DNA of 46,086 nucleotides from assembly GCA_001785735.1 (NCBI GenBank), contig MFUP01000008.1, positions 1-46,086 on the forward strand. The letters run 5' to 3'. The notes below the pieces were generated by a model, which was given only the letters and a program-made list of their open reading frames with translations, had not been told where the DNA came from and searched no databases. This DNA comes from Candidatus Nomurabacteria bacterium RIFCSPLOWO2_01_FULL_33_24. Lineage in GTDB: Bacteria; Patescibacteriota; Minisyncoccia; Phycocordibacterales; MFUP01. Made by a program: the position numbers and the translations under genes. Shown here piece after piece: positions 25,292-33,147 of the stretch (its first letter is position 1; every line of letters begins with the position of its first letter).

Positions 25292-25307
25292 ACTCAAATA
25301 TTATAAC

Positions 25308-25335
25308 AAAAACCCCCGCTTTGGCGGGGGTTTTT
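25308..25335 (+). terminator. khpA terminator
   Basis: A perfect 12-bp stem AAAAACCCCCGC / GCGGGGGTTTTT with loop TTTG; the T run is part of the stem. Confidence 0.9.
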
Positions 25336-25383
25336 GTTAAACAACACCAAAAGTGCTGGCTGGGGAATTATAAACACCGGCTC

Positions 25384-25416
25384 TTGACGCGGAGAGAGAG
25401 AGAGAGAGAGTACTAT
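25384..25416 (+). promoter_or_regulatory. Promoter-like boxes separated by a (GA)n tract
   Basis: TTGACG (25384-25389) and TACTAT (25411-25416) are separated by 21 nt, of which 25392-25410 is a pure GA repeat (nine units plus G). The spacing is 4 nt too long for an optimal promoter. Loss of two units would give 17 nt. Confidence 0.45.
25392..25410. repeat. (GA)9 dinucleotide microsatellite
   Basis: The longest pure dinucleotide repeat noticed in the window, prone to slippage. Confidence 0.95.
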
Positions 25417-25452
25417 AAGAATATTATTAACTTTAATTATTAATTTAATGAT

Positions 25453-25617
25453 ATGAATGATAAATTTAAAGACCCAGTTTACTTTTCAGAGTTTATACAA
25501 CGACTTAAGGCGGGAAATACATCATCGGAAGAGGACATACAGTTTGAGCAAGCTTTGAAAGAAATGTCGGAAACAATTGAAAGAATTTCATCTCTAGCCA
25601 GAGATATTAAAAGTTAA
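25453..25617 (+). CDS. 54-aa acidic small protein
   Basis: A short frame MNDKFKDPVYFSEFIQRLKA... followed by a helical, acidic second half (SSEEDIQFEQALKEMSETIERI). It looks like a coding small helical protein, with no recognised family. It lies 37 nt after the (GA)n promoter-like site and 18 nt before the next gene, so the two probably share a transcript. Confidence 0.5.
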   Translation: MNDKFKDPVYFSEFIQRLKAGNTSSEEDIQFEQALKEMSETIERISSLARDIKS

Positions 25618-25635
25618 CAGTAAGAAATAAATTTT

Positions 25636-25992
25636 ATGACAAATAATTTTGAAAGAACACCATCCCTAAACGGGAAAAACGAGAAAGAAGCCACGGTGGA
25701 AAAATTAAAAAAAGAGTTGGAAGGGTTGTCTAGACAATACAAAAATTTTAAAAGAGGTATGGTTTTCAATTTAAAAGAGGCCATACCCCTATACCCATTA
25801 CTGGAGTCATTCTCTGACGAAGATTTGAACCAAGATTGGAGAGGCAAAATTACCTCTGGCGTTATTGGTTTAGCCGGAGCTAATATCATACCTGGTTTGT
25901 TTGAGTCCTGTCAAACGGGGGTTGATATGATTAAAACATATAAAGAAATATTAGATAAAAAAAGAGAGCTTAAGCAAAAAGAAAATATTTAA
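25636..25992 (+). CDS. 118-aa hypothetical protein
   Basis: It begins with a charged coiled-coil-like helix (EKEATVEKLKKELEGLSRQYKNFKRG), continues with LKEAIPLYPLLESFSDEDLNQDWRGKI, and has a moderately hydrophobic stretch (TSGVIGLAGANIIPGLFESCQTGVDMI) before a Lys-rich tail. No domain recognised. Probably co-transcribed with the 54-aa ORF upstream. Confidence 0.6.
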   Translation: MTNNFERTPSLNGKNEKEATVEKLKKELEGLSRQYKNFKRGMVFNLKEAIPLYPLLESFSDEDLNQDWRGKITSGVIGLAGANIIPGLFESCQTGVDMIKTYKEILDKKRELKQKENI

Positions 25993-26082
25993 AAATGCAC
26001 CAGATCTTTAGATAAAATGAACATTTCCCGTTTTGACCGGAGTAAGTATGTGAATAAGAAAAAAAATCTGTAATTTTTAAAT

Positions 26083-26109
26083 AATTCAGACAATTCAGAC
26101 AATTCAGAT
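26083..26109. repeat. Three tandem 9-bp repeats
   Basis: AATTCAGAC, AATTCAGAC, AATTCAGAT in direct tandem, in the gene-free interval before the palindrome. Confidence 0.85.
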
Positions 26110-26125
26110 AATCAAGCAATTGAGT

Positions 26126-26167
26126 AAAATGACACAAGTTCTGCCTAGGCAGAACTTGTGTCATTTT
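26126..26167. repeat. 42-bp perfect palindrome before the PaaX-like gene
   Basis: A perfect self-complement centred on TGCCTAGGCA, with outer arms AAAATGACACAAGTT. It lies directly upstream of the -10 box of the PaaX-like gene. It may be an operator, a terminator of the preceding gene (TTTTT follows), or both. It shares the TGACACA arm with the hairpin at 26683-26720. Confidence 0.85.
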
Positions 26168-26178
26168 TGGTTTCAGTA

Positions 26179-26184
26179 TAAAAT
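26179..26184 (+). promoter_or_regulatory. -10 box of the PaaX-like gene
   Basis: TAAAAT, 6 nt before ATG 26191; the upstream promoter half falls inside the 42-bp palindrome. Confidence 0.5.
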
Positions 26185-26190
26185 TACATT

Positions 26191-26670
26191 ATGTCCATAG
26201 TTGGAGAGATTTTAAGAGAGCTTTGGGATAAGGAAATAAAATATAAAGGTATGTCCGTTAATCTTTTCGGTATTCCTCGTTTGGGAATTTATTCAAAAAG
26301 AACCCTACGTTCCACCGTTGACCGTTTGTTTAAGGATAAGTTAGTCAGAAAAGAATTGAACGGTTTTATCATAACCATTAATGGGAAAAAATATTTAAAG
26401 AAAAAAGAAGATTCACTTAAGTCTTTTTCAAAACTTCCCATAAAAGATTCATCTAAAAATCTTTTAGTAATGTTTGACGTGCCGGTGGCTCAAAAAGCCG
26501 AAAGGGAATGGCTTCGTTTTCATTTGAAAAAATTTGGTTATATTATGATTCAAAAAAGCGTATGGGTTGGACCGTCGCCCTTACCCACAGACTTTCTTTT
26601 GTACTTGAAAGAAATAAAACTCAAAAATTACATTAAAACCTTTAAACTTACCAACCCATATAAAAAATGA
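26191..26670 (+). CDS. PaaX-like regulator with Cas2-type C-terminal fold
   Basis: A 159-aa protein. The N-terminal part (about 1-85) looks like a winged helix (GIPRLGIYSKRTLRSTVDRLFKDKLVRKELNGFIITINGKKYL). The C-terminal part NLLVMFDVPVAQKAEREWLRFHLKKFGYIMIQKSVWVGP has the beta-alpha-beta start shared by PaaX C-terminal domains and Cas2. Such proteins are often labelled Cas2 in CPR genomes, but there is no CRISPR array here and the fused wing points to a regulator. Palindromes with TGACACA arms flank the gene on both sides. It is probably autoregulated, which is inference. Confidence 0.75.
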   Translation: MSIVGEILRELWDKEIKYKGMSVNLFGIPRLGIYSKRTLRSTVDRLFKDKLVRKELNGFIITINGKKYLKKKEDSLKSFSKLPIKDSSKNLLVMFDVPVAQKAEREWLRFHLKKFGYIMIQKSVWVGPSPLPTDFLLYLKEIKLKNYIKTFKLTNPYKK

Positions 26671-26693
26671 CACATTATAAAAAATGACACATT
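26661..26693. repeat. 16-bp direct repeat over the stop codon
   Basis: TAAAAAATGACACATT occurs at 26661-26676 and again at 26678-26693. The first copy holds the TGA stop of the PaaX-like gene; the second runs into the hairpin at 26683. Confidence 0.9.
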
Positions 26694-26728
26694 CTCTGCC
26701 ATAGCGGAGAATGTGTCATTGTGGTTTT
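26683..26728 (+). terminator. TGACACA hairpin with T-tract before trmD
   Basis: A 14-bp perfect arm AATGACACATTCTC/GAGAATGTGTCATT, extended by a wobble pair and G-C pairs around loop CATA, followed by GTGGTTTTTT. It is a plausible terminator of the PaaX-like gene, and its end lies 15 nt before the trmD -10 box. Confidence 0.7.
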
Positions 26729-26742
26729 TTATTATTTTAGAT

Positions 26743-26748
26743 TATAGT
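26743..26748 (+). promoter_or_regulatory. -10 box of trmD
   Basis: TATAGT, 6 nt before ATG 26755. Confidence 0.5.
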
Positions 26749-26754
26749 ATTTAT

Positions 26755-27417
26755 ATGACTTTTCATATTATTACAATTTTTCCAGAAATGTTTGATTCCT
26801 ATTTTAAGGAGTCTATTCTTGGTCGAGCTATTAAACAAAAAATAATAAAAATAAAATTTTATAATCCAAGAGACTTTATCCCTCGACCTCACTCGGGACA
26901 AGCCAAACACAAACAAATAGACGACAAACCTTATGGTGGCGGTCCGGGAATGGTAATGATGGCTGAACCAATAATTCGAGCGGTCGCTCATATAAAATCA
27001 AGAATCAAAAATCAAGATTCAAGAATCATGATTTTATCTCCAAACGGAAAAAAATTTACCAATAAATATGCAATTACCCTAGCAAAAAAACATCAGCATC
27101 TAGTTTTGATATCTGGTCGTTATGAAGGAATAGATGCTCGGGTTAAAAAAGTTTTAAGAGCTCAAGAAATATCAATCGGGGATTATGTATTAACAGGAGG
27201 AGAATTACCAGCAATGGTTATAATTGATATTATCACTCGTCAGATCAAAGGTGTTTTAGGAAAAAATGAGTCAGTAGAAGAAAATCGTATTTCTAGCCCC
27301 GAGATTTATACTCGTCCAGAAATTATTAAATACAAAAATAAGAATTATAAAGTTCCCAAAATTTTACTCTCTGGTCACCATAAAAATATAGAAAATTGGA
27401 AGAAAAAAAGGACCTAA
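26755..27417 (+). CDS. trmD: tRNA (guanine37-N1)-methyltransferase
   Basis: A SPOUT-class enzyme making m1G37 in tRNAs, which protects against +1 frameshifting. The 220-aa protein starts MTFHIITIFPEMFDSYF, as in the family. It contains the DDKPYGGGPGMVMM loop and the trefoil-knot S-adenosylmethionine site (LISGRYEGIDARV, ISIGDYVLTGGELPAMV). The longer frame from 26713 would overlap the terminator and was rejected. It is slightly shorter than E. coli TrmD (255 aa). Confidence 0.96.
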   Translation: MTFHIITIFPEMFDSYFKESILGRAIKQKIIKIKFYNPRDFIPRPHSGQAKHKQIDDKPYGGGPGMVMMAEPIIRAVAHIKSRIKNQDSRIMILSPNGKKFTNKYAITLAKKHQHLVLISGRYEGIDARVKKVLRAQEISIGDYVLTGGELPAMVIIDIITRQIKGVLGKNESVEENRISSPEIYTRPEIIKYKNKNYKVPKILLSGHHKNIENWKKKRT

Positions 27418-27436
27418 CTATGATTAAGCTAGGTCC
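27403..27436 (-). terminator. Terminator of the MYG1-like gene
   Basis: On the minus strand GGACCTA...TAGGTCC is followed by TTTTTTT. It overlaps the last codons of convergent trmD. Confidence 0.75.
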
Positions 27437-27454
27437 CCAATGGAGTTTTTAGTC

Positions 27455-28456
27455 CTATTTATTTTCCCGTTCTTGACGGAGAACCTTGAAAGTCTTTCTT
27501 TTTTTGTATACAAGACTTTCAGTAAGACATCTCAAAATTTTTTTTATCTCTAGCTTAGTCGGGGGAGCGGTCGCTGTTTTGCTCCCGTTCAGAAAGAACT
27601 GCCCTTCTTCGTGGTAGAACCAATTACTTGCTCCTTTTACGTATCCCGGGGCTTTTAGTTCCTCCCAGTTACTGGTGATGACTTTTTTGTTTGCCACCTG
27701 TTCGGCAAACCGAATTTTTGCAAAGGCGCACGCTAGAGAGATTTTAGGAATGCCTATTTTTTTATTTATATAAATTTGGACATTTCCACTCTCTCCTTTT
27801 TGAACAATGATTCCTACTCCTTTGCTCAACCCCACTTTTGACAACATAATATTGTCTCCATAAACCAAGGCAATTGAAATCATCTTTTGTTCATTAAAAT
27901 TACTCACTAGAGTAATTTTAAAGATTTCCGACTTTTTTTCAAACTCTTCTTCTGCCTCAAGAAACATCAGTTGCTTCCGGTATTTAACTTCTAGTGGTTC
28001 CATGGCCCACCTCACTACTTCCTGATGATCTTCTTTTTCGTGAAGATCAAAGTAGTCTTTTATTAGGTTTGCAAATTCCCATGGGTGAGCGCCGGCTTTT
28101 TTATCATTTTGAAAAACATATTTTAAAATATAGTTAAGAGCAGGATCATCATCTGCTTCTAAATATTGAGCAACCAAGGTTGCGCAACACTCTTTTTCTG
28201 TTTTTTTCTGATGGTCATCGAATTTCCCCCCTCCAATCCCAAGAAAAAGATAACCCTTTTTCTCCAACTCCTCAAACGAGGTACCGTTTGGTCCTATATG
28301 CCGGTCGGGATGAAAAAGAATTTTAGCCTTTTTGATTCCGGGGAATTCCTCCGTTCCCCATTTTTTTAAGATCCACAGAGCCGCTACCTCATCTAGGTGC
28401 GGATTATTATGTGTTACCACATATTCAATTCCAATAGGGATTTGTTTCTGTAACAT
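27455..28456 (-). CDS. MYG1-like (DHH-superfamily-type) protein, putative
   Basis: A 333-aa soluble protein. The N-terminus VVTHNNPHLDEVAALWIL and the later FLGIGGGKFDDHQ resemble the metal-binding THNxxHxDE and GG..(D)HH motifs of the MYG1/UPF0160 group in the DHH phosphoesterase-like superfamily. MYG1 proteins are 3'-5' RNA exonucleases in eukaryotes; bacterial roles are unclear. The second His of the HH pair is Gln in DDHQ. It is the only gene here with a clear AGGAGG site and a full TTGACA-N18-TATAAT promoter, both set apart from the surrounding leaderless genes. Codon and base use also look less AT-biased than in neighbours. Confidence 0.65.
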   Translation of the reverse strand: MLQKQIPIGIEYVVTHNNPHLDEVAALWILKKWGTEEFPGIKKAKILFHPDRHIGPNGTSFEELEKKGYLFLGIGGGKFDDHQKKTEKECCATLVAQYLEADDDPALNYILKYVFQNDKKAGAHPWEFANLIKDYFDLHEKEDHQEVVRWAMEPLEVKYRKQLMFLEAEEEFEKKSEIFKITLVSNFNEQKMISIALVYGDNIMLSKVGLSKGVGIIVQKGESGNVQIYINKKIGIPKISLACAFAKIRFAEQVANKKVITSNWEELKAPGYVKGASNWFYHEEGQFFLNGSKTATAPPTKLEIKKILRCLTESLVYKKRKTFKVLRQERENK

Positions 28457-28462
28457 TTAAAT

Positions 28463-28468
28463 CCTCCT
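28463..28468 (-). promoter_or_regulatory. Shine-Dalgarno site AGGAGG
   Basis: A full AGGAGG six nucleotides before ATG 28456 on the minus strand. Almost all other starts lack such a site. Confidence 0.85.
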
Positions 28469-28524
28469 TTGTTTGTATTCCGCTTTGCGCAGAATGGTTA
28501 TAAAATGTGTTAAAGAACTTCCTA

Positions 28525-28554
28525 ATTATACCATACCTAATACTAATTTGTCAA
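28525..28554 (-). promoter_or_regulatory. Consensus promoter of the MYG1-like gene
   Basis: TTGACA, 18-nt spacer, TATAAT on the minus strand. It predicts a leader of about 60 nt with an imperfect hairpin before the ribosome site. Confidence 0.85.
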
Positions 28555-28598
28555 TCCTTTTGCCAATATCTTATTTAGATTTTATCTTTAAAATAGGC

Positions 28599-28604
28599 TA
28601 TAAT
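28599..28604 (+). promoter_or_regulatory. -10 box of the VirD4-like gene
   Basis: TATAAT 7 nt before ATG 28612. Confidence 0.6.
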
Positions 28605-28611
28605 TCCTAAT

Positions 28612-30585
28612 ATGTTGGGTGACCCAGAAAAAATTACTTATTTTGCTGAAACTGATTATCGCAATAACAAAGTTCCCTTTGGGATTAAGGCCAAAGATCG
28701 TACTCGACATGTCTATGTAATTGGAAAAACAGGAATGGGAAAATCTACTCTTTTAGAGAATATGGCCATTCAGGATATCATCGAAGGAGAAGGAATGGCT
28801 TTTATTGATCCTCATGGGGGAACTGCCGAAAAATTACTTGATTATATTCCCGAACATAGAATAAAAGATGTCATTTATTTTGCTCCTTTTGATATGGATT
28901 ACCCAGTTTCTTTTAATGTGATGGAAGATGTCGGAATAGATAAACGCCATTTAGTAGCTAGCGGATTAATGAGTGCTTTTAAAAAAATTTGGGTGGATGC
29001 TTGGTCAGCTCGAATGGAATATATTTTGAATAATATTTTATTGGCTTTACTTGAATACCCAAATGCAACTCTTTTAGGAGTGAACCGGATGTTAGCTGAT
29101 AAAAATTATCGTAAAAAAGTAGTTAATAACATTTCTGATCCATCAGTTAAAGCTTTTTGGGTAGACGAATTTGCTAAATATGGAGATCGTTATATGCAAG
29201 AAGCCGGAGCCGCTATACAAAATAAAATTGGTCAATTTGTTTCTAATCCCCTTATTCGTAATATTATTGGTCAACCAAAATCAACTTTTGATATTAGAGA
29301 AGTAATGGACAAAAGAAAGATTTTGATAATGAATCTTTCTAAGGGAAAAATTGGCGAGCAGAATTCAAATTTATTAGGAGGAATGTTGATTACAAAAATT
29401 TATCTTGGAGCCATGTCTCGAGCGGATGTTTCGGCTGGAGCCTTAGAAAGACTTCCAAATTTTTATTTTTATGTGGATGAATTTCAGTCTTTTGCTAATG
29501 AATCTTTTGCTGATATTTTATCCGAGGCTCGAAAATATAAACTTAATTTAACTATTGCCCATCAATACATAGAACAAATGCCGGAAGAAGTTCGAGCCGC
29601 TGTTTTTGGCAACGTGGGGACAATGATTATTTTTAGAGTTGGTTCTTTTGATGCGGAAATCTTTGAAAAAGAATTCTCTCCTTATTTTTTTATAGATGAT
29701 ATTGTTAATCTTGGATTTGCTCAGATTTATTTAAAACTTCTAATCAATGGCATTGGTTCTAAGCCGTTTTCAGCTGTTACTATTCCCCCTATTAAAGAAC
29801 CGCCAATTAATTTTAAAGAGCAAATCATTCTTAATTCAAGAAAAGCATACTCGCGCCAACGTGCCTTTGTGGAGGAAGAAATAAAATCTTGGCATGATAC
29901 TATCGAAGAAGAAAAAGATGAAAGATCTTTATTAAATAAAGATTTCAAAAAAAAAGAATTTAATTCAACAACAAAATTACCCACTCCTAATTATAGACCG
30001 CGACAAAACGATACGAAATTCCAAAGATCCCAAACACCTCTAAGATATGAAAAATCTCAATCGTTACTAACAAACCAAAGATCTGAAAAATCTCAAACAG
30101 AAATAAAAAATAACCCCCCGATTACCACCTGGAAACCTGATAAGAATATTCAAACTCAAACAACAATAAATCATCCAAAAAAACAAAGATCTCAAATGCA
30201 AAAAATAGAACCATCATCCCCCAAACTTAAAGAACTACTCAATAAACTCGAAGGGGGGACTAACCCCGACTCTAATTTTAAAAATAGAGAGTTTTTAACT
30301 GACGAAAAAGTTAAGATAGAAAAAAATGAAAATTACGGAAAAACAGTCCCTCTTTCTCAACTAAAAGAAAAAGTTCCTCAAAAAGATCCTTCTGCTCAAA
30401 ATTTATCACAATTAAAAGAGGTTCTTAACAAAGCTCTTGAGAATAGAGAAAACAAAAAAAATTCTATTCCCCCTTCACAAAATCAAAGATTGTCGATTTC
30501 AACGGAATCACAAATTGGAACAGAGAAAAAACTTAACCCTCCTAAAGAAGTGCCTGAAGATGTTTTAAAAAAGATTTTAGAATAA
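28612..30585 (+). CDS. VirD4/HerA-type P-loop ATPase with disordered tail
   Basis: A 657-aa AAA-like ATPase of the VirD4/TraG/HerA group, which move DNA or protein through type IV secretion or pilus-like systems. Walker A is GKTGMGKST (38-46), Walker B FYVDEFQS (Asp289, Glu290), and ARKYKLNLTIAHQYIEQMP is the sensor region typical of TraM-recognition domains. No N-terminal transmembrane helices are present, so it is cytoplasmic unless recruited. From about residue 430 the protein becomes a low-complexity Lys/Gln/Pro/Ser tail with repeated RSEKSQ-like pieces and ends PEDVLKKILE. No relaxase or mating-channel gene is adjacent. The Lamin-tail protein follows after 9 nt. Confidence 0.88.
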   Translation: MLGDPEKITYFAETDYRNNKVPFGIKAKDRTRHVYVIGKTGMGKSTLLENMAIQDIIEGEGMAFIDPHGGTAEKLLDYIPEHRIKDVIYFAPFDMDYPVSFNVMEDVGIDKRHLVASGLMSAFKKIWVDAWSARMEYILNNILLALLEYPNATLLGVNRMLADKNYRKKVVNNISDPSVKAFWVDEFAKYGDRYMQEAGAAIQNKIGQFVSNPLIRNIIGQPKSTFDIREVMDKRKILIMNLSKGKIGEQNSNLLGGMLITKIYLGAMSRADVSAGALERLPNFYFYVDEFQSFANESFADILSEARKYKLNLTIAHQYIEQMPEEVRAAVFGNVGTMIIFRVGSFDAEIFEKEFSPYFFIDDIVNLGFAQIYLKLLINGIGSKPFSAVTIPPIKEPPINFKEQIILNSRKAYSRQRAFVEEEIKSWHDTIEEEKDERSLLNKDFKKKEFNSTTKLPTPNYRPRQNDTKFQRSQTPLRYEKSQSLLTNQRSEKSQTEIKNNPPITTWKPDKNIQTQTTINHPKKQRSQMQKIEPSSPKLKELLNKLEGGTNPDSNFKNREFLTDEKVKIEKNENYGKTVPLSQLKEKVPQKDPSAQNLSQLKEVLNKALENRENKKNSIPPSQNQRLSISTESQIGTEKKLNPPKEVPEDVLKKILE

Positions 30586-30594
30586 GTTAAAATA

Positions 30595-32031
30595 ATGAAA
30601 AATTTAATAAAAGTTTTTTTTGTTCTAATCATTATCTTATTTACTCATAATATTTTTGCTCAAGTAATTATTAATGAGATTGCTTGGATGGGGAACAGTA
30701 ATTCTTCTTCGGATGAGTGGATTGAATTGTATAATTTGGGCGGAAGTGATATTGATTTAACTAATTGGACCCTTGAAGCAACGGATGATTCTCCCAGTAT
30801 CACCCTCTCAGGATTTCTTCCCTCTTTTAATTTTTTTCTTTTAGAAAGAACTGACGATAGTTCTGCCCCAACCATTTCTGCTGATTTTATTTATACAGGA
30901 GCTCTTTCTAATGATGGAGAACATTTAATTTTAAAAAATGATTTAGGAGAAATTATTAATCAAATAGATGCTTCCACCGGTTGGTTGGCTGGCGATAATG
31001 CAACCAAAGAGACAATGCAATGGGATGGGGCTGTTTGGCAGACCGGAGAAGCTACCCCAAGAGCGACAAATATAGGCAGTTCTTCTAATCATGGAGGAGA
31101 AAGTGGTGGTAGCAGTAGTAAAGAATTGATTATTATAGATGAAAACATTCCTGTTTTCTCTTTACCCACCAAAATGTCAACAAAAATAATTGCTCCCGAA
31201 TCAATGATCGCTGAAGCCCCTTATATTTTTAGTAGTAAAACTTTGAATTCTGGAGGAGAAATTTTAATTAAAGGAAAATATACATGGAATTTTGGAAATG
31301 GAGAAATAAGGGAAGATCAAGAAAATAAAGATTTTGAATATACTTATTCGCATCCCGGGGAATACGTTGTTATTTTAGAGTATCGCAAGAATTTTTATAA
31401 TTTAAATCCTGATGTTACTGATCGGATAGTAATTGAAGTTATCCCAGCTGATTTGTCTATTTCAAATGTTTTTGAAGATGGTTCCATTGAACTTTTTAAT
31501 GAATCAGATAATGAAATTAATATTGGAAAATGGTCACTTAAATCTAATGACAATTATTTTAATATTCCCAAAAATACATTTATTCTATCTGGAAAAAAAC
31601 TCGTTTTCTCTCCCTCAGTGACTGGTTTTACAAATATCGCTTTAAATCAAATGGCCCTAATTTACCCTAATCAAAAAATTGCTTCTGATTACAAAAAAGA
31701 ACCAGAACCAAAGAAAATTCCTCAAAAGATAGTTTACGAAAATTCAGTGGCTAAAACATTTGTTCAAGAAGAAATAGATCAAATTAAAGAAGAAAATAAT
31801 ATTTTAGTAGAGAATAAAACCAATCTGGATTCTAATTTGTCTGAAATACCCCTTGAAGCAAGTATTATAAAAACTTTACCTGAGAACAGGGTTAATAACA
31901 AAAAAAGTAATTCTTATATTTGGTTTCTAGTTTTAATTGGTCTAGTCAGTTTGGCTGTCCTTTCCATTTTTTTTATCAGGAATAGTGGAAAGAGGACTAA
32001 TAATTTCGATAGTTTCAAAATCATCGATTAA
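30595..32031 (+). CDS. Secreted, membrane-anchored Lamin-tail domain protein
   Basis: A 478-aa surface protein. A signal peptide (MKNLIKVFFVLIIILFTHNIFA) precedes an Ig-fold Lamin-tail domain (VIINEIAWMGNSNSSSDEWIELYNL...LTNWTLEA), a Ser/Gly linker, a PKD-like region (YTWNFGNGEI...YTYSHPGEYVVILEY) and a second shorter Lamin-tail-like part (SIELFNESDNEINIGKWSL). A C-terminal helix (WFLVLIGLVSLAVLSIFF) anchors it. LTD domains in CPR genomes occur in cell-surface and competence-associated proteins. Its last 90 nt overlap the convergent DUF5667 gene. Confidence 0.85.
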   Translation: MKNLIKVFFVLIIILFTHNIFAQVIINEIAWMGNSNSSSDEWIELYNLGGSDIDLTNWTLEATDDSPSITLSGFLPSFNFFLLERTDDSSAPTISADFIYTGALSNDGEHLILKNDLGEIINQIDASTGWLAGDNATKETMQWDGAVWQTGEATPRATNIGSSSNHGGESGGSSSKELIIIDENIPVFSLPTKMSTKIIAPESMIAEAPYIFSSKTLNSGGEILIKGKYTWNFGNGEIREDQENKDFEYTYSHPGEYVVILEYRKNFYNLNPDVTDRIVIEVIPADLSISNVFEDGSIELFNESDNEINIGKWSLKSNDNYFNIPKNTFILSGKKLVFSPSVTGFTNIALNQMALIYPNQKIASDYKKEPEPKKIPQKIVYENSVAKTFVQEEIDQIKEENNILVENKTNLDSNLSEIPLEASIIKTLPENRVNNKKSNSYIWFLVLIGLVSLAVLSIFFIRNSGKRTNNFDSFKIID

Positions 32032-33147
32032 AGTTTCTTCTTTTATTGTTACAGGAGTTAATTCCTCTAGCTCTTGTAAATCTTTTTTAATAACTTCTCC
32101 GACATCATTAATTATATTTTCTAACGAATTTGATAATCCCTCACTGGTTCTTATTTCATCTTTTAGAGACAAAAGAAGACTTAACTCGTCAGCCTTTTGA
32201 TTTATTTTCTGCAAGACAAGAAATGTTTCTGCATCATTATCTTTAACCTCAGGTTCCTTGTCAACTTTTCCTTTAAGTTCTTGAATCTTAGCTAGTTTTT
32301 CATCTATATCATTAGCAAATGTTTTTGAGGCAGGTATTTTTAGATTGTCTACCACAAATTGCAACTCATTAACTTTTTTTTCTGCTTCTTTAATTTTTTT
32401 CTGAATATTGATTTCCCCATCAGTATCTATCCCTCCTTCTTCAGCTATTAGTTTTTTACTTTCATTTTTATTTTCCGATGATTTAATTGTCTTTTCATAA
32501 GTCTTAGAAAGAATATCATCTATATTTTTTTCGCTCTTCGTTTCTTCTTTTATAGCCAATAAAACTGTCGTATGAACTCCAAGGGAAGTTTCTAACTGTG
32601 AATGTATCTCTACTGCTAATTTAGGATTTTTTACCTCAATTTTTTTAGTTTCTTTATCTATTTTATCCGCATGTTTATCTAACTGATTATTTATTTTTTC
32701 ACTGGCACTGGAGGTCATTTTATCTTTCAACACTAGTTCGGCTGCTTCTTGAAGACGTCTTTCAGTTCTTTCTATCTCCCAGATTGCTTTTTCTTTTGAT
32801 CCTGAAATAAAAATACCTCTTATTTCTTCGTTAATTTCTACTTTTATAGGGTAAAGGGCATCTCCGGGAAGAGATTGTTCAGCCGCATAAGAAAAACTGC
32901 CACCAGTCAAAAGAGTGATTACAAGACTAGTCACCATAATAATTCGCATAGGTTTTTTTATTAAAGAAAAGTTAAATAATTTTGAAGAAATAAAATATGG
33001 TGATTTAATAAAAAAAGGAGAATTAATTGGAGCTGGATTTTTTTCCATAAATGACAAAAGCCTCCCTTTAATAAGAGTTTTTTCATCTTCTTGAAGAACA
33101 ACTTTCTTTATCTTTTCTATAATTTTTTTAAAAATATCATTTCTCAT
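31942..33147 (-). CDS. DUF5667 membrane protein, probable anti-sigma partner
   Basis: A 401-aa protein with a basic N-terminal cytoplasmic region, a transmembrane segment (about 67-88, MRIIMVTSLVITLLTGGSFSYA) and a DUF5667 extracytoplasmic part starting EQSLPGDALYPIKVEINEEIR. Long charged helical stretches follow. In CPR and Chloroflexi this domain is commonly encoded after ECF sigma factors and is presumed to hold or sense for them. Here it overlaps the sigma gene by 11 nt, supporting a sigma/anti-sigma pair. The 3' end overlaps the Lamin-tail gene on the other strand. Confidence 0.82.
   Translation of the reverse strand: MRNDIFKKIIEKIKKVVLQEDEKTLIKGRLLSFMEKNPAPINSPFFIKSPYFISSKLFNFSLIKKPMRIIMVTSLVITLLTGGSFSYAAEQSLPGDALYPIKVEINEEIRGIFISGSKEKAIWEIERTERRLQEAAELVLKDKMTSSASEKINNQLDKHADKIDKETKKIEVKNPKLAVEIHSQLETSLGVHTTVLLAIKEETKSEKNIDDILSKTYEKTIKSSENKNESKKLIAEEGGIDTDGEINIQKKIKEAEKKVNELQFVVDNLKIPASKTFANDIDEKLAKIQELKGKVDKEPEVKDNDAETFLVLQKINQKADELSLLLSLKDEIRTSEGLSNSLENIINDVGEVIKKDLQELEELTPVTIKEETLIDDFETIEIISPLSTIPDKKNGKDSQTD

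Noticed and set aside
26083-26109. CRISPR-like repeat array
   Set aside because: Only three 9-bp units in direct contact, without spacers.
25970-26164. 64-codon minus-strand frame
   Set aside because: It reads through the tandem 9-bp repeats and one arm of the palindrome; repeated LNCLNCLNYL is an artefact of these repeats.
26126-26728. CRISPR locus with Cas2
   Set aside because: The protein has a Cas2-like C-terminal fold, but there is no array of spaced repeats, no cas1 or other cas gene, and an N-terminal winged helix points to a PaaX-type regulator.
28612-30585. Complete conjugative element
   Set aside because: Only a VirD4/HerA-like ATPase is present; no relaxase, VirB4 or mating-pair genes.
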